A stretch of 64,000 bases of DNA from Clostridioides difficile. GTDB taxonomy: Bacteria > Bacillota > Clostridia > Peptostreptococcales > Peptostreptococcaceae. Positions 51,225-59,387 of this stretch are shown one piece after another. The notes under the pieces are model-generated. The model was not told the DNA's origin. It saw nothing but the letters and a program-made list of their open reading frames with translations, and did no database searches. How positions within the stretch are numbered: the first letter of the stretch is position 1; each line of letters opens with the position of its first letter. The position numbers and the translations under genes were made by a program. The stretch is from assembly GCF_001299635.1 (NCBI RefSeq), contig NZ_JRHN01000044.1, positions 62,001 through 126,000 of the forward strand. The letters are read 5' to 3'.

Positions 51225-53243
51225 TTATTCTGTTTTACCAATATTTCCGCCAGTTCCAGATGGAGTTTCTCCATTTCCTCCTGAACTTGAACCTCCTGAA
51301 TTATCTCCACTATTTCCTGAGTTTGAGCCTCCTGAGTTATCTCCATTTCCGCCCGAATTTGAACCTCCTGAGTTATCTCCATTATCTCCTGAGTTACTGC
51401 CATTATTTCCTGAGTTTCCGCCACTATTTCCTGAGTTTGAGCCTCCTGAGTTACTACCATTATTTCCTGAATTTCCTCCACTGTTTCCTGAGTTTGAGCC
51501 TCCTGAGTTACTACCATTATTTCCTGAGTTTGAACCAGGTGTTTTTGTATCATCATCAGGTGTTGTTGGTGTTTTGTCTGGTGTTGTTGGTGTCTGTGTA
51601 TTTGATTTTTCTGAGCCTTTACTCACATATAGGTTTATCTCATCACCCTCTTGAGCTCTTGATGAACTAGCTCCTGGACTTTGATTTAAAACTGTACCTT
51701 CTTTATATATTGAACTATACTCATACTTAACTGTTCCCACTTTTAAATTATTTTCTTCAATAAGTTGTTTTGCATTACTCAAAGTGAGTCCTACTACATT
51801 AGGAACAGAAGCTTGATTTGCACCTTTACTTACAACAACATTTATAGTATCACCCTTCTTAACATTTGTACTTCCTCCTTCAGGTGTCTGTGATATTATA
51901 CAGTTTTCATCTACTTCACTACTATATTCTTCACTTTTTACACTTAAGGATAATCCTTCTTTTTCAACAGTACTTTGAGCTTCTTCTAAAGTCATATTTA
52001 CAAGATTAGGAACACTTAAAGACTTATTCCCAAATCCTCCTGCAAATAAAAATTTATATGCTAAGAATACTTGAGCACATAATATCACTATTAAAATAGC
52101 AGCTATTACTTTTAATCTTTTTCTAGACTTTGGACTTTCCTGTTTTTTCTTCTTTTTCTTAGCCCTCTTACTTGGAGTATTCTTCGGTTTCTGATTCTTC
52201 TTAGCTCTCATTATCTCTTCCTCATCTTCATCTTCATCATCATCGTCTTCATAAAAATCATCGTAGTAATCATCATCTTCATCCAAATCAGCAACTTCAA
52301 CAGGCTTGACTACTTTTTCGGGAGCTGGCTTTGCAAGTATTGGATTTACAACTTTATTAATTTCCTTTTCATCAATTTTCTTAGTTGCAAAATCATCATA
52401 TTCTTTTATAAAATCTAAATCAATATTTTTTTCTATATACTCAATGTCTTCTATCAATTCCTCAGCAGATTGATATCTATCTGCACTAGATTTTTCTGTA
52501 AGCTTTTTTATTGTAGTTCTTACACTTTGTGGAATCCTAACCTTTTCTTCTGATGTAAAATCTATATCATCATTAATATGTTGAAGAGCTATAGAAATTG
52601 GACTATCTCCTCTAAATGGAACTTTTCCTATCAACATTTCATATAAGACTATACCTAAAGAATACAAGTCAGCATTATTAGTTACAAATTTACCTTTAGC
52701 TTGTTCTGGTGAAAAATAATGTACTGAACCAATTATACTCCCAATATTGGTCATTGTTGAGTTTGAGACAGCTTTAGCTATACCAAAATCAGCTACTTTT
52801 ACTACTCTTCCTTCATTGGATATGAGAATATTATGAGGTTTTATATCTCTATGTATAATCCCCTTTTTATGCGCAGCACTAAGTGCCATAGCTATTTGTT
52901 TTGTTATATCTAATGCAGTATATTCATCTAATGTACCTTCATCTTGTATAATCTCTTTTAAGTTCTTACCATCTACAAACTCCATTACAATGTAGTGAAC
53001 TTTTCCATCTTCACCAACATCATAAACATTTACTATATTTGGATGAGAAAGACTCGCTACTGCCTCTGCCTCTCTTTTAAATTTTGTTAAAAATTCATCA
53101 TCATCAACAAATTCAGGTCTAAGTACCTTGAGCGCAACGGTCCTATTTAATAACCTGTCTTTAGCCTCATATACAAAGGCCATACCTCCATCACCAATCT
53201 TTCTGATGATTTCATATCGATTTCCTAAAATTGTATCTCCCAC
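51225..53243 (-). CDS. prkC: Membrane Ser/Thr protein kinase PrkC with PASTA domains and Ser/Gly/Asn-rich tail
   Basis: A 672-residue Hanks-type kinase controlling envelope homeostasis. Kinase domain at residues 10-270: GDGGMAFVYEA, the VALKVL Lys, HRDIKPHNIL catalytic loop, DFGIAKA and activation loop, SPEQAKG. A linker rich in Asp/Glu and Lys precedes the membrane helix (about 378-400: VIAAILIVILCAQVFLAYKF). Outside are two PASTA domains (SVPNLVNMTLEEAQ and SVPNVVGLTLSNAK), then a Thr/Pro linker and a ~115-residue tail of Ser, Gly, Asn repeats. Most relatives have three or more PASTA domains and no such tail; the tail is a known C. difficile oddity. Start is GTG 53243 with GGTGA before it; 16 bases after prpC. 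Confidence 0.95.
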   Translation of the reverse strand: MGDTILGNRYEIIRKIGDGGMAFVYEAKDRLLNRTVALKVLRPEFVDDDEFLTKFKREAEAVASLSHPNIVNVYDVGEDGKVHYIVMEFVDGKNLKEIIQDEGTLDEYTALDITKQIAMALSAAHKKGIIHRDIKPHNILISNEGRVVKVADFGIAKAVSNSTMTNIGSIIGSVHYFSPEQAKGKFVTNNADLYSLGIVLYEMLIGKVPFRGDSPISIALQHINDDIDFTSEEKVRIPQSVRTTIKKLTEKSSADRYQSAEELIEDIEYIEKNIDLDFIKEYDDFATKKIDEKEINKVVNPILAKPAPEKVVKPVEVADLDEDDDYYDDFYEDDDDEDEDEEEIMRAKKNQKPKNTPSKRAKKKKKKQESPKSRKRLKVIAAILIVILCAQVFLAYKFLFAGGFGNKSLSVPNLVNMTLEEAQSTVEKEGLSLSVKSEEYSSEVDENCIISQTPEGGSTNVKKGDTINVVVSKGANQASVPNVVGLTLSNAKQLIEENNLKVGTVKYEYSSIYKEGTVLNQSPGASSSRAQEGDEINLYVSKGSEKSNTQTPTTPDKTPTTPDDDTKTPGSNSGNNGSNSGGSNSGNSGGNSGNNGSNSGGSNSGNSGGNSGNNGSNSGDNGDNSGGSNSGGNGDNSGGSNSGNSGDNSGGSSSGGNGETPSGTGGNIGKTE
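51260..51540. repeat. Tandem repeat encoding the PrkC tail
   Basis: The DNA for the PrkC tail is a degenerate tandem array. On the protein level a 19-residue unit (GNNGSNSGGSNSGNSGGNS, 57 bases) occurs twice in full and once in part, followed by degenerate copies with Asp in place of Asn. The copy number is likely to vary between strains. Confidence 0.8.
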
Positions 53244-53259
53244 AATATCACCGTCCTAA

Positions 53260-54012
53260 TTATACTTTTATCACTATAACCGAAACATTATCTTTACCAG
53301 AAACATCATTGGCCATACTTATCAATTCTTCACTTATATTACTAATTCTCTCGTATTCATAATCTAATATTAAATCTCTTATATCTTCATCGTCAATAAA
53401 CCCAGTTAATCCATCTGTCGCAAGAAGTATTATATCACTTTTTTTAATTTCTTTCTTAAAAATATCTACAACAACCATATCATCTGTTCCAATTGCTCTA
53501 GTTATTCTATTCCTTTGTGGATGTCTTCTTGCCTCCTCTTCTGTAATAACATGAGCCATCATAAGTTCTTCAACCACGGAATGGTCTATAGTTATTTTAT
53601 CAAATTTTTCACCTGTTAACAAATAACATCTGCTATCTCCAACATTTGCCACATATAAGACATTATTATACACTATAGCTGTAACTAATGTAGTTCCCAT
53701 TCCTTCAAATTCTATATCTTCCATAGATTTTTTGTGCACAATTGAGTTTACATTATTATAAGCCTGTTTTAATATATCATCTATATAGTCTATTTTTACA
53801 TTATCATGCTGTAATAAGTTTTCTTTTAGAAAATCAATTATATTTTCTACTGCTAATTTACTGGCGACCTCACCTTTTTTATGTCCGCCCATTCCATCAG
53901 CTATGGCAAATATTCCTATTGGACCATGTTCTGTATCTATAACTTCTCCCTCACAATAGTCTTCATTGTTTTTTCTTATTTTACCTATATGGGAGGCACA
54001 ACTATAAACCAT
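53260..54012 (-). CDS. prpC: PP2C-type Ser/Thr protein phosphatase
   Basis: A 250-residue metal-dependent phosphatase that reverses PrkC phosphorylation. Motifs: NNEDYCEGEV, FAIADGMGGHKKGEVASKLA, GMGTTLVTAIV, VGDSRCYLL, LLATDGLTGFIDDEDI and the late SGKDNVSVIVIKV, giving the Asp residues of the two-metal site. GGAGG before ATG 54012; directly upstream of prkC. Confidence 0.96.
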   Translation of the reverse strand: MVYSCASHIGKIRKNNEDYCEGEVIDTEHGPIGIFAIADGMGGHKKGEVASKLAVENIIDFLKENLLQHDNVKIDYIDDILKQAYNNVNSIVHKKSMEDIEFEGMGTTLVTAIVYNNVLYVANVGDSRCYLLTGEKFDKITIDHSVVEELMMAHVITEEEARRHPQRNRITRAIGTDDMVVVDIFKKEIKKSDIILLATDGLTGFIDDEDIRDLILDYEYERISNISEELISMANDVSGKDNVSVIVIKV

Positions 54013-54031
54013 ACGACTTCCTCCTTACAAA

Positions 54032-55063
54032 TTACTTGTATTTTCTTCTCAATTGTCCACAAGCTCCACTAATATCAGAACCCATAGACATTCTAACTGT
54101 GGCAGGTATATTATTTTTCTCTAAACTATCCCTAAACTTATAAATAAATGCTTTATCAGGCTTTTCATATTCTCTTTCTTCAACTTTATTTATTGGAATT
54201 AAATTCACATGGCAAAGCATACCTTTTAGGAGCTTAGCTAATGCCCTTGCTTCTTGTTCTGAGTCATTTACTCCTTTTATAAGAGAATATTCAAATGTGA
54301 CCCTTCTATTCGTCTTTTTTATATAATATCTACATGCATCCAATATTTCTTTAATAGAGTAAGCATTGGCTACAGGCATAATTTTTCGCCTTTCTTCGTC
54401 ATATGGTGAATGAAGTGATAAAGCTAAATTTATGGCTATTTTTAAGTCTGCCAATTCATACATTTTAGGTACTATCCCACAAGTTGAAAGAGTTATGTGT
54501 CTATACCCTATATTAAGTCCATTTTTTTCATTAATTATCTTTAAAAATTGTTTTGTGTTTTCAAAATTATCAAGTGGCTCGCCACTTCCCATCAATACAA
54601 GATTTGATACTCTCTTTCCAGTATCTTCTTGAATTTTAATAACTTGGTCCAAAATCTCCCAAGGTTCTAAATTTCTAATCAATCCATCCATTGTAGATGC
54701 ACAGAAATTACATCCCATTCTACAACCCACTTGATTAGAAACACAGACAGTAACCCTACTATCATAATCCATCATCACAGTTTCTATTATATTTCCATCA
54801 TCTAATAAAAACAAATATTTTTTTGTACCATCTACTTTAGACTCTAATTTTAATTCTATATCTATATGTCCTATACATGAGACTTCCTCTAATTTATTTC
54901 TCAAACTTTTTGGTATATTATTCATATCATCAAAAGTTTTTGCACCTTTATATATCCAGGCAAATATTTGACTTCCTCTAAAAGGCTTTTCATCTATAGT
55001 TTTCATAAATTCTTTAAGTTCATCTTCAGTAAAATTTTTTAATACTACCTTTTTCTTTTCCAT
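54032..55063 (-). CDS. rlmN: 23S rRNA/tRNA adenine-C2 methyltransferase RlmN
   Basis: A 343-residue radical SAM enzyme methylating A2503 of 23S rRNA and A37 of some tRNAs. The 4Fe-4S cluster Cys are in GCRMGCNFCAS; LMGSGEPLDNF and LHSPYDEERRKIMPVANAY follow; the resting Cys is in GACGQLRRKY near the end. The ATG at 55063 is taken as start (MEKKKVVLKNF); a GTG at 55072 overlaps the rsmB stop and is possible. Coupled to rsmB. Related to Cfr but with RlmN features. Confidence 0.96.
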   Translation of the reverse strand: MEKKKVVLKNFTEDELKEFMKTIDEKPFRGSQIFAWIYKGAKTFDDMNNIPKSLRNKLEEVSCIGHIDIELKLESKVDGTKKYLFLLDDGNIIETVMMDYDSRVTVCVSNQVGCRMGCNFCASTMDGLIRNLEPWEILDQVIKIQEDTGKRVSNLVLMGSGEPLDNFENTKQFLKIINEKNGLNIGYRHITLSTCGIVPKMYELADLKIAINLALSLHSPYDEERRKIMPVANAYSIKEILDACRYYIKKTNRRVTFEYSLIKGVNDSEQEARALAKLLKGMLCHVNLIPINKVEEREYEKPDKAFIYKFRDSLEKNNIPATVRMSMGSDISGACGQLRRKYK

Positions 55064-55071
55064 TATCTTCA

Positions 55072-56397
55072 CTACCTTATTCTCTTTAATTTTGCTATGA
55101 AAAAACCATCTATTCCATGAATATTAGGATATATCTTTAAATATCCTTTATCTTGATTATCCAAGTCTACATTTATTGTATCAATTGGAGTTAATTCAAA
55201 ATTATTATTGTCTTCAATAAAAGAAGTAATTATATTTATATTTTCCACATCTTGAACTGTACATGTACTATATACTAAATTTCCACCAATCTTAACATAC
55301 TTTGATGCATTTTCTAAAATTTGCTTTTGTATAGAAGTAATATCTTTTAATTCTTCTTCTTTCTTGTACTTAATTTCTGGCTTACGTCTTATTATGCCAA
55401 GGCCAGAACAAGGAACATCTGCCAAAACATAATCGAATTTACTTATACTATTTTCATCAATTTCAGAAGCATCAAACTTTTCTACACATACATTTTTAAT
55501 ACCTAGCCTATTTACAGTAGCTTTTATAAGCTTTAATTTGTGGTCAAAAATATCTCTAGCTATTACTTTACCAGTATTATTCATCAAAGTAGCTAAGTGA
55601 GTAGATTTTCCACCAGGAGCACTACATACATCCAAAACAGATGAATCTTCTTTTGGATTAATTACTTTCCCTACTATCATAGAACTTATATCTTGAATTG
55701 TAAATAAACCAGCCTTAAATAATTCATTTTTTTCTATATTCTTCATTTTTTCGACTTTAATAGCTTCTTCTACCATAGGAACTTTAAAACATACAATACC
55801 CATTGCATTTAATTTTTCAATAAGTTCTTCTCTACTTGTTTTAAGTGTATTTGTTCTTATATAGATACTCGGCTTTTCATTGTTTGCTTCCAATAAATCT
55901 TCAGTAAATTCTTGTCCAAAATTATCCATCCAATTTTTTATAATCCAAGAATTATAAGAATACTTTATAGATAGGTATTTTACACTATCTTCCTCAGTTA
56001 TGTCCATTATAGTATCTTTACTTCTTATTTCATTTCTAAGAATAGCATTTATGAAACCAGAAGATTTTTTATCGTATTTCTTAGCTAATTTTACAGTTTC
56101 ATTAACTGCTGCATAATCTGATATACTATCCAAAAATAAAATTTGATATGTTCCCATTCTTAAAAAGATTTTAACATAAGTTGACATTTTTTTTACTTTT
56201 ATTTTTGAAAGTTTATTGATTATGTAATCTAAATAATACTTATTTTCTATTACTCCATAGATTAATTCTGTTGCAAGTCCTCTATCCATATCACTTATTT
56301 CTAAGTTTTTAAAATGTTTGTTTATTGCAATATTTGAATAGTTATTGTTTTTCTCTATATCGCATAATACTTTAAATCCAATTTCTCTTGCGTCCAT
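55072..56397 (-). CDS. rsmB: 16S rRNA (cytosine967-C5)-methyltransferase RsmB
   Basis: A 441-residue methyltransferase. N-terminal NusB-like RNA-binding domain (residues 1-140: AREIGFKVLCDIEKNNNYSN), SAM motif DVCSAPGGKSTHLATLM, motif IV DVPCSGLGIIRRKPEIKY with one catalytic Cys and motif VI VYSTCTVQ with the second. GGGAGAAATTTAT before ATG 56397. A strong terminator lies only 26 bases upstream of the start. Confidence 0.96.
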   Translation of the reverse strand: MDAREIGFKVLCDIEKNNNYSNIAINKHFKNLEISDMDRGLATELIYGVIENKYYLDYIINKLSKIKVKKMSTYVKIFLRMGTYQILFLDSISDYAAVNETVKLAKKYDKKSSGFINAILRNEIRSKDTIMDITEEDSVKYLSIKYSYNSWIIKNWMDNFGQEFTEDLLEANNEKPSIYIRTNTLKTSREELIEKLNAMGIVCFKVPMVEEAIKVEKMKNIEKNELFKAGLFTIQDISSMIVGKVINPKEDSSVLDVCSAPGGKSTHLATLMNNTGKVIARDIFDHKLKLIKATVNRLGIKNVCVEKFDASEIDENSISKFDYVLADVPCSGLGIIRRKPEIKYKKEEELKDITSIQKQILENASKYVKIGGNLVYSTCTVQDVENINIITSFIEDNNNFELTPIDTINVDLDNQDKGYLKIYPNIHGIDGFFIAKLKRIR

Positions 56398-56423
56398 ATA
56401 AATTTCTCCCTTTTATTAAACAT

Positions 56424-56449
56424 AAAAAAGGGTTGTTTCTAAACAACCC
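56424..56449 (-). terminator. Strong terminator directly before rsmB
   Basis: GGGTTGTTT (56430-56438), two-base loop region, AAACAACCC (56441-56449), then six T on the minus strand. It lies between the zinc protease gene and rsmB, in the middle of a gene chain usually considered one operon. Confidence 0.88.
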
Positions 56450-56458
56450 ACTTTACTT

Positions 56459-57160
56459 TTAGTCATCTCTTCTTTGAGCTATTAGTAACAATCTAAGTAA
56501 TTGAAGTATTGAAACCAATGCTGCTGCAACATATGTTAAAGCAGCTGCTGAAAGTACTTTTCTACTTTGTCTTGACTCACTTTCATCTATAATCCCTAAA
56601 TTTCCAAGTTGAACAATTGCTCTACTTGAAGCATTAAATTCTACAGGTAATGTTATTATCTGAAATAATACTGAAGCTGAAAACAATAGTATCCCAATTT
56701 TTAAAAACGGACCAGCCATAATAAATCCTATAAATATTAGAAACCAAGATATACTTGATGCAAAATTTACTACTGGCACTAAGCTACTTCTTATTTGAAG
56801 AGGAGCATAACCTTTAGCATGCTGCATTGCATGACCACACTCATGTGCAGCTACTGCAACAGAAGTTATAGAAGAACCATAATATACATCTTCTGATAAC
56901 CTTACTACCTTTCTTCTTGGGTCATAGTGGTCACTTAAATGACCTCTAACCATTTCTATACTTACATCATATAGACCATTTGAATCAAGTACTCTTCTTG
57001 CTGTTTGTTCTCCAGTATATCCTCGACGTGTTTTTACTCTCAAATACTTATTTGTTGTTGAACTCACTTTAAATTGCGCATATGCAGTGAATAGTATAGC
57101 TGGAATTAATATAATCATCGTAGGGTCAAATCCCCAAAACCCGCCATATACAGGGTACAT
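56459..57160 (-). CDS. Membrane zinc metallopeptidase, YugP-like
   Basis: A 233-residue membrane protease of the Zn_peptidase_2 family. A helix at residues 9-29, TTNKYLRVKTRRGYTGEQTARRVLDSNGL, then DHYDPRRKVVRLSEDVYYGSSITSVAVAAHECGHAMQHAKGY with the HExxH-type zinc motif HECGHAMQH (about 116-124), two or three further helices, PVEFNASSRA and YVAAALVSILQLLRLL. Substrate unknown. ATG 57160 follows AGGAG at 10 bases; an ATG at 57169 is too close to that site. Confidence 0.88.
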   Translation of the reverse strand: MYPVYGGFWGFDPTMIILIPAILFTAYAQFKVSSTTNKYLRVKTRRGYTGEQTARRVLDSNGLYDVSIEMVRGHLSDHYDPRRKVVRLSEDVYYGSSITSVAVAAHECGHAMQHAKGYAPLQIRSSLVPVVNFASSISWFLIFIGFIMAGPFLKIGILLFSASVLFQIITLPVEFNASSRAIVQLGNLGIIDESESRQSRKVLSAAALTYVAAALVSILQLLRLLLIAQRRDD

Positions 57161-57241
57161 AAATAACACTCTCCTAAAATATATTTTTACACATCCTCTT
57201 AATATTCATATAGCTTAAAAACAGTTTAATTACAAGTTAGT

Positions 57242-57976
57242 TTATTTTCCTGTTAAAAAATCTATAGCTTTTTCAATATCTATCATATCTACATTAGTAT
57301 TTACACAAGGTCCATTAGGTCTTTTGTTAAATACACCTAAAACAGGAATTTTTTTTATATCTTGTATTCCAGATGTTAAATCTCTTTCACATGCAACAGC
57401 TATAACAGCTTTAGGTTTATTGTCTATTATAATCTTTCTAGCTAAAGTTCCACCTGTAGCTACAAAAATTTTTACTTTACTTTTCTTCTTTAACTTAGTT
57501 AATTCTCCTATGTTGCATCTTCCACATTCTTTACAATTATCTATATCATTAGTAACTTTTAATTTACAACTATTCTCTTGAATACAATGAGGTATTAAAA
57601 TTATTATATCCTCTGGATTAAAATTATATTTATTACTGTATATATATTCATTATTTAACTTTATATATATCCTTCTAATCTCACTTTTTGACATACCAAA
57701 TGATGATGCAATGAAAGATACAATGGGAAATAAGCAACTGGCAATCTTAAAGTTTATTTTCATTATATTTGAGTTAACATTCTTACCTTTAATTACTCTA
57801 TAAGTAATTATTGTTGAACATAGTATTATAAGTATTAGTGATATTATTATAATATTTATTGCTAAAGAAAATATTTGAGTTAAACTCATTATAAAAAAGT
57901 TTACAACTCCTATTAAAATCCCTAATATTAAAATTAAAATCCCAACACTTGTTAAATACTTCCTTATATCTGTCAT
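57242..57976 (-). CDS. DUF116 protein
   Basis: A 244-residue protein. Two membrane helices (about 8-60) are followed by a cytosolic DUF116 domain: IILIPHCIQENSCKLKVTNDIDNCKECGRCNIGEL contains five Cys that could hold a metal or Fe-S centre, and VAVACERDLTSGI and PNGPCVNTNVD add two more. The function of DUF116 is not established; in Clostridia it sits with fmt and def as here. ATG 57976 has AGGTGA 5 bases upstream; a GTG at 57985 lies within that site. Starts 9 bases after fmt. Confidence 0.88.
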   Translation of the reverse strand: MTDIRKYLTSVGILILILGILIGVVNFFIMSLTQIFSLAINIIIISLILIILCSTIITYRVIKGKNVNSNIMKINFKIASCLFPIVSFIASSFGMSKSEIRRIYIKLNNEYIYSNKYNFNPEDIIILIPHCIQENSCKLKVTNDIDNCKECGRCNIGELTKLKKKSKVKIFVATGGTLARKIIIDNKPKAVIAVACERDLTSGIQDIKKIPVLGVFNKRPNGPCVNTNVDMIDIEKAIDFLTGK

Positions 57977-57985
57977 AGTTTTCAC

Positions 57986-58915
57986 CTAACCCAATACTAA
58001 ACCAGTTTCTATAGTATTCCCTTTTATATATTCACCAACCAACATTCTCTTTTTATTTGGCATCTGAATTTCTTCAATTAAAAGTACCTTATCTTTAGTA
58101 CTAACTTTTATACCATCTTTATTTACATCAATTATTGTACCTGCATTTTTTGTACTTTTTTCATCTAATACTTTAGTTTTCCAAATTTTCATTGTAACAC
58201 CATTATAAGTAGTATAAGCACTTGGCCATGGATTTACACCTCTAATTAAATTGTGTATTTCCATAGCATTTTTTGAAAAATCTATATTTCCTAATGATTT
58301 ATTCATTATTGGGGCATAAGAAAATTCTTCATGGTTTTGCACCTCTCTTGGTGCAGTGCCTTCTTCAATTAACTTTAATGTTTCCTTTAAAGTTTCTGCA
58401 CCTATATTCATCATTTTATCATGAAGTTCTCCTGCTGTTATATTTTCATCAAGATTTACTTCTGTTTTTAATATCATGTCTCCAGTATCTAAACCTTCAT
58501 CCATGTACATAGTTGTAACACCAGTCTTTTCCTCACCATTTATTATTACCCAATTTATAGGTGCCGCACCTCTATATTTTGGAAGCAAAGACACATGAAC
58601 ATTTATACATCCAAGTTTAGGAATTTCTAGTATCTCTTTTGGAAGTATCTGTCCAAAAGCTACAACTACTACTACATCTGGATTTAAAGATTTCATTGTA
58701 TCTATAAATTCTTCATCTCTAGCTTTGATTGGTTGATATACAGGTATATTATTTTCAATTGCAATCTCTTTTACTGGACTCATTCCCAGTTTTTTACCTC
58801 TTCCTTTTGGTTTGTCTGGCTGAGTTACAACACCTAATATATCATACTTTTCATCTATTATTTTTTGTAAACAAGGAACAGCTATATCAGGTGTCCCCAT
58901 AAATACTATTTTCAT
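57986..58915 (-). CDS. fmt: Methionyl-tRNA formyltransferase
   Basis: A 309-residue enzyme formylating initiator Met-tRNA from 10-formyl-THF. N-terminal VFMGTPDIAVPCLQ, the catalytic region INVHVSLLPKYRGAAPINWVI (Asn, His), MYMDEGLDTGDMI with the catalytic Asp, and a C-terminal OB domain from about residue 205 (RGVNPWPSAYTTYNG). AGGAG before ATG 58915. Adjacent to def, which removes the formyl group again. Confidence 0.97.
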   Translation of the reverse strand: MKIVFMGTPDIAVPCLQKIIDEKYDILGVVTQPDKPKGRGKKLGMSPVKEIAIENNIPVYQPIKARDEEFIDTMKSLNPDVVVVVAFGQILPKEILEIPKLGCINVHVSLLPKYRGAAPINWVIINGEEKTGVTTMYMDEGLDTGDMILKTEVNLDENITAGELHDKMMNIGAETLKETLKLIEEGTAPREVQNHEEFSYAPIMNKSLGNIDFSKNAMEIHNLIRGVNPWPSAYTTYNGVTMKIWKTKVLDEKSTKNAGTIIDVNKDGIKVSTKDKVLLIEEIQMPNKKRMLVGEYIKGNTIETGLVLG

Positions 58916-58929
58916 TAAATCAACTCCTA

Positions 58930-59370
58930 CTACTTTTCTATTCTGTCAACAAATAAAATTCCATCTAAATGGTCTATCTCATGACAAAATGCTCTAGCTA
59001 AAAGTTCTTCTCCTTCTAGCTCTATAGTTTCACCATTTCTATTTAAAGCTCTAACTTTTACATAATTTGGTCTTCTAACATCTCCAGCTTCTCCAACAAC
59101 ACTTAAACATCCTTCCTCATCTATTTGCTCTCCAGATGTTTCTATTATTTCAGGATTTATAAGTTCTATAAGTTCTTCTCCAATATCTATTACTACTACT
59201 CTTTTTAAAATTCCAACTTGAGGTGCAGCTAATCCAACACCATCAGCATCATACATAGTTTCTGCCATATCATCTAATAATTGTATTATTTTTTCATCAA
59301 TTTTTTCAACCTTTTTTGATTTCTTTCTTAATACTGGTTCTCCTATTTGAACTATTTGTCTTAAAGCCAT
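58930..59370 (-). CDS. def: Peptide deformylase
   Basis: A 146-residue metalloenzyme removing the formyl group from new proteins. The three motifs are [10 protein letters not shown] (about 45-54), EEGCLSV (about 89-95) and CHEIDHLDG (about 130-138), giving the Cys/His/His metal ligands and the catalytic Glu. Short form typical of type 1/3 enzymes. GGAGG before ATG 59370; 17 bases after priA. Confidence 0.97.
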   Translation of the reverse strand: MALRQIVQIGEPVLRKKSKKVEKIDEKIIQLLDDMAETMYDADGVGLAAPQVGILKRVVVIDIGEELIELINPEIIETSGEQIDEEGCLSVVGEAGDVRRPNYVKVRALNRNGETIELEGEELLARAFCHEIDHLDGILFVDRIEK

Positions 59371-59387
59371 TATATTTCCTCCTAAAT

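Noticed and set aside
51260-51540. Regular repeats as a possible CRISPR array
   Set aside because: Units are directly tandem without unique spacers and code for the kinase tail in frame.
51215-51670. Long plus-strand open frame rich in Leu, Ser and His opposite the prkC tail
   Set aside because: It is the complement of the Ser/Gly/Asn repeat; low-complexity composition explains the openness, and it lacks a ribosome binding site.
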